Positions 6,056 through 6,243 of a stretch of DNA of 6,243 bases are shown in pieces. The DNA is taken from the NCBI GenBank assembly GCA_031289325.1, contig JAITPS010000242.1, positions 1-6,243 on the forward strand. The letters are read 5' to 3'. The DNA is from Candidatus Methanovirga meridionalis. GTDB lineage: Archaea > Methanobacteriota > Methanobacteria > Methanobacteriales > Methanobacteriaceae. Position numbers and translations under genes: made by a program. The stretch's first letter is position 1. Each line of letters starts with the position of its first letter. The notes beneath the pieces are model-generated. The model searched no databases. It had not been told where the DNA came from and saw only the letters and a list, made by a program, of their open reading frames with translations.

Positions 6056-6091
6056 AATTTTTTAATGTTTATTAAAATATATGTATAAAAA

Positions 6092-6149
6092 TTCTTAAAT
6101 TTTGAAATGATAATTTTTTTATTAAATTATTTAATTTCAAGTATTATTT
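6092..6149 (+). repeat. 58-bp dispersed element, right copy
   Basis: This matches 163-220 with two mismatches and is identical over the first 46 bases. It begins 62 bp after the MmgE/PrpD stop. It contains a weak AT-only inverted repeat (AAAATT CTTA AATTTT, from about 6088) and then seven T residues at 6114-6120. A U-rich run after a gene is the usual form of an archaeal terminator, so this copy may end the MmgE/PrpD transcript. Confidence 0.7.
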
Positions 6150-6243
6150 AATTTCAAGTATTATTTAATTTCAAGTATTATTTAATTTCAAGTATTATTT
6201 AATTTCAAGTATTATTTAATTTCAAGTATTATTTAATTTCAAG
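6125..6243. repeat. 17-bp tandem repeat, seven copies to window end
   Basis: TATTATTTAATTTCAAG is repeated perfectly six times from 6142 to 6243, preceded by a 16/17 copy at 6125-6141. The array runs off the end of the window, so its full length is unknown. The first unit lies inside the 58-bp element. The left copy of that element at 163-220 has only one diverged unit, so the array looks like an expansion from within the element. Confidence 0.92.

Noticed and set aside
163..6149. Whole segment as a transposon or genomic island bounded by the 58-bp direct repeats
   Set aside because: No transposase, integrase, tRNA target or inverted ends are visible, and the repeat has a plausible alternative role as a 3'-end element. 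Kept only as one reading in the findings.

Overview
The window is extremely AT-rich, with intergenic DNA made almost wholly of A and T and coding DNA somewhat richer in G+C. Codon use favours TTA, ATA, AGA and AAA. Both transporter genes carry AGGTGA ribosome binding sites, which match an AUCACCU-type 16S rRNA tail. Together with the PfMATE-like transporter sequence, this suggests a low-GC methanogenic archaeon of the Methanobacteriales (Methanobrevibacter or Methanosphaera type). That assignment is an inference from style. A low-GC bacterium cannot be excluded from the sequence alone.

Layout: 1-586 is non-coding and repeat-rich, with one copy of a 58-bp element and three tandem copies of a 92-bp repeat. 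Two MATE-family efflux transporters lie head-to-tail on the minus strand (672-2060 and 2406-3779). They are two copies of a duplicated block of about 1.5 kb that includes the gene, its short leader and about 90 bp of 3' flank. The roughly 200 bp between the copies hold the decayed C-terminal end of what looks like a DinG/XPD (Rad3-related) helicase gene. From 3780 to 4652 lies a non-coding stretch packed with short tandem repeats (15, 18, 38 and 15 bp units) and a diverged inverted copy of the 92-bp repeat. A plus-strand MmgE/PrpD-family gene follows (4653-6029) with its catalytic-type residues intact. After it come a second copy of the 58-bp element and a 17-bp tandem repeat that runs off the window end.

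The MATE pair is a duplicated export module, probably cation-coupled. The N-lobe coupling residues are intact in both copies, while the C-lobe, and above all the TM7 region, has diverged. This suggests the copies are moving apart in substrate range. The MmgE/PrpD gene is convergent with nothing in view, is separated from the transporters by 870 bp of repeats, and shows no sequence sign of working with them. No transposase, integrase, CRISPR array, tRNA or rRNA is visible. The most interesting signals are the patchy divergence of the two transporters, the helicase remnant trapped between them, and the dispersed repeat families around the block.
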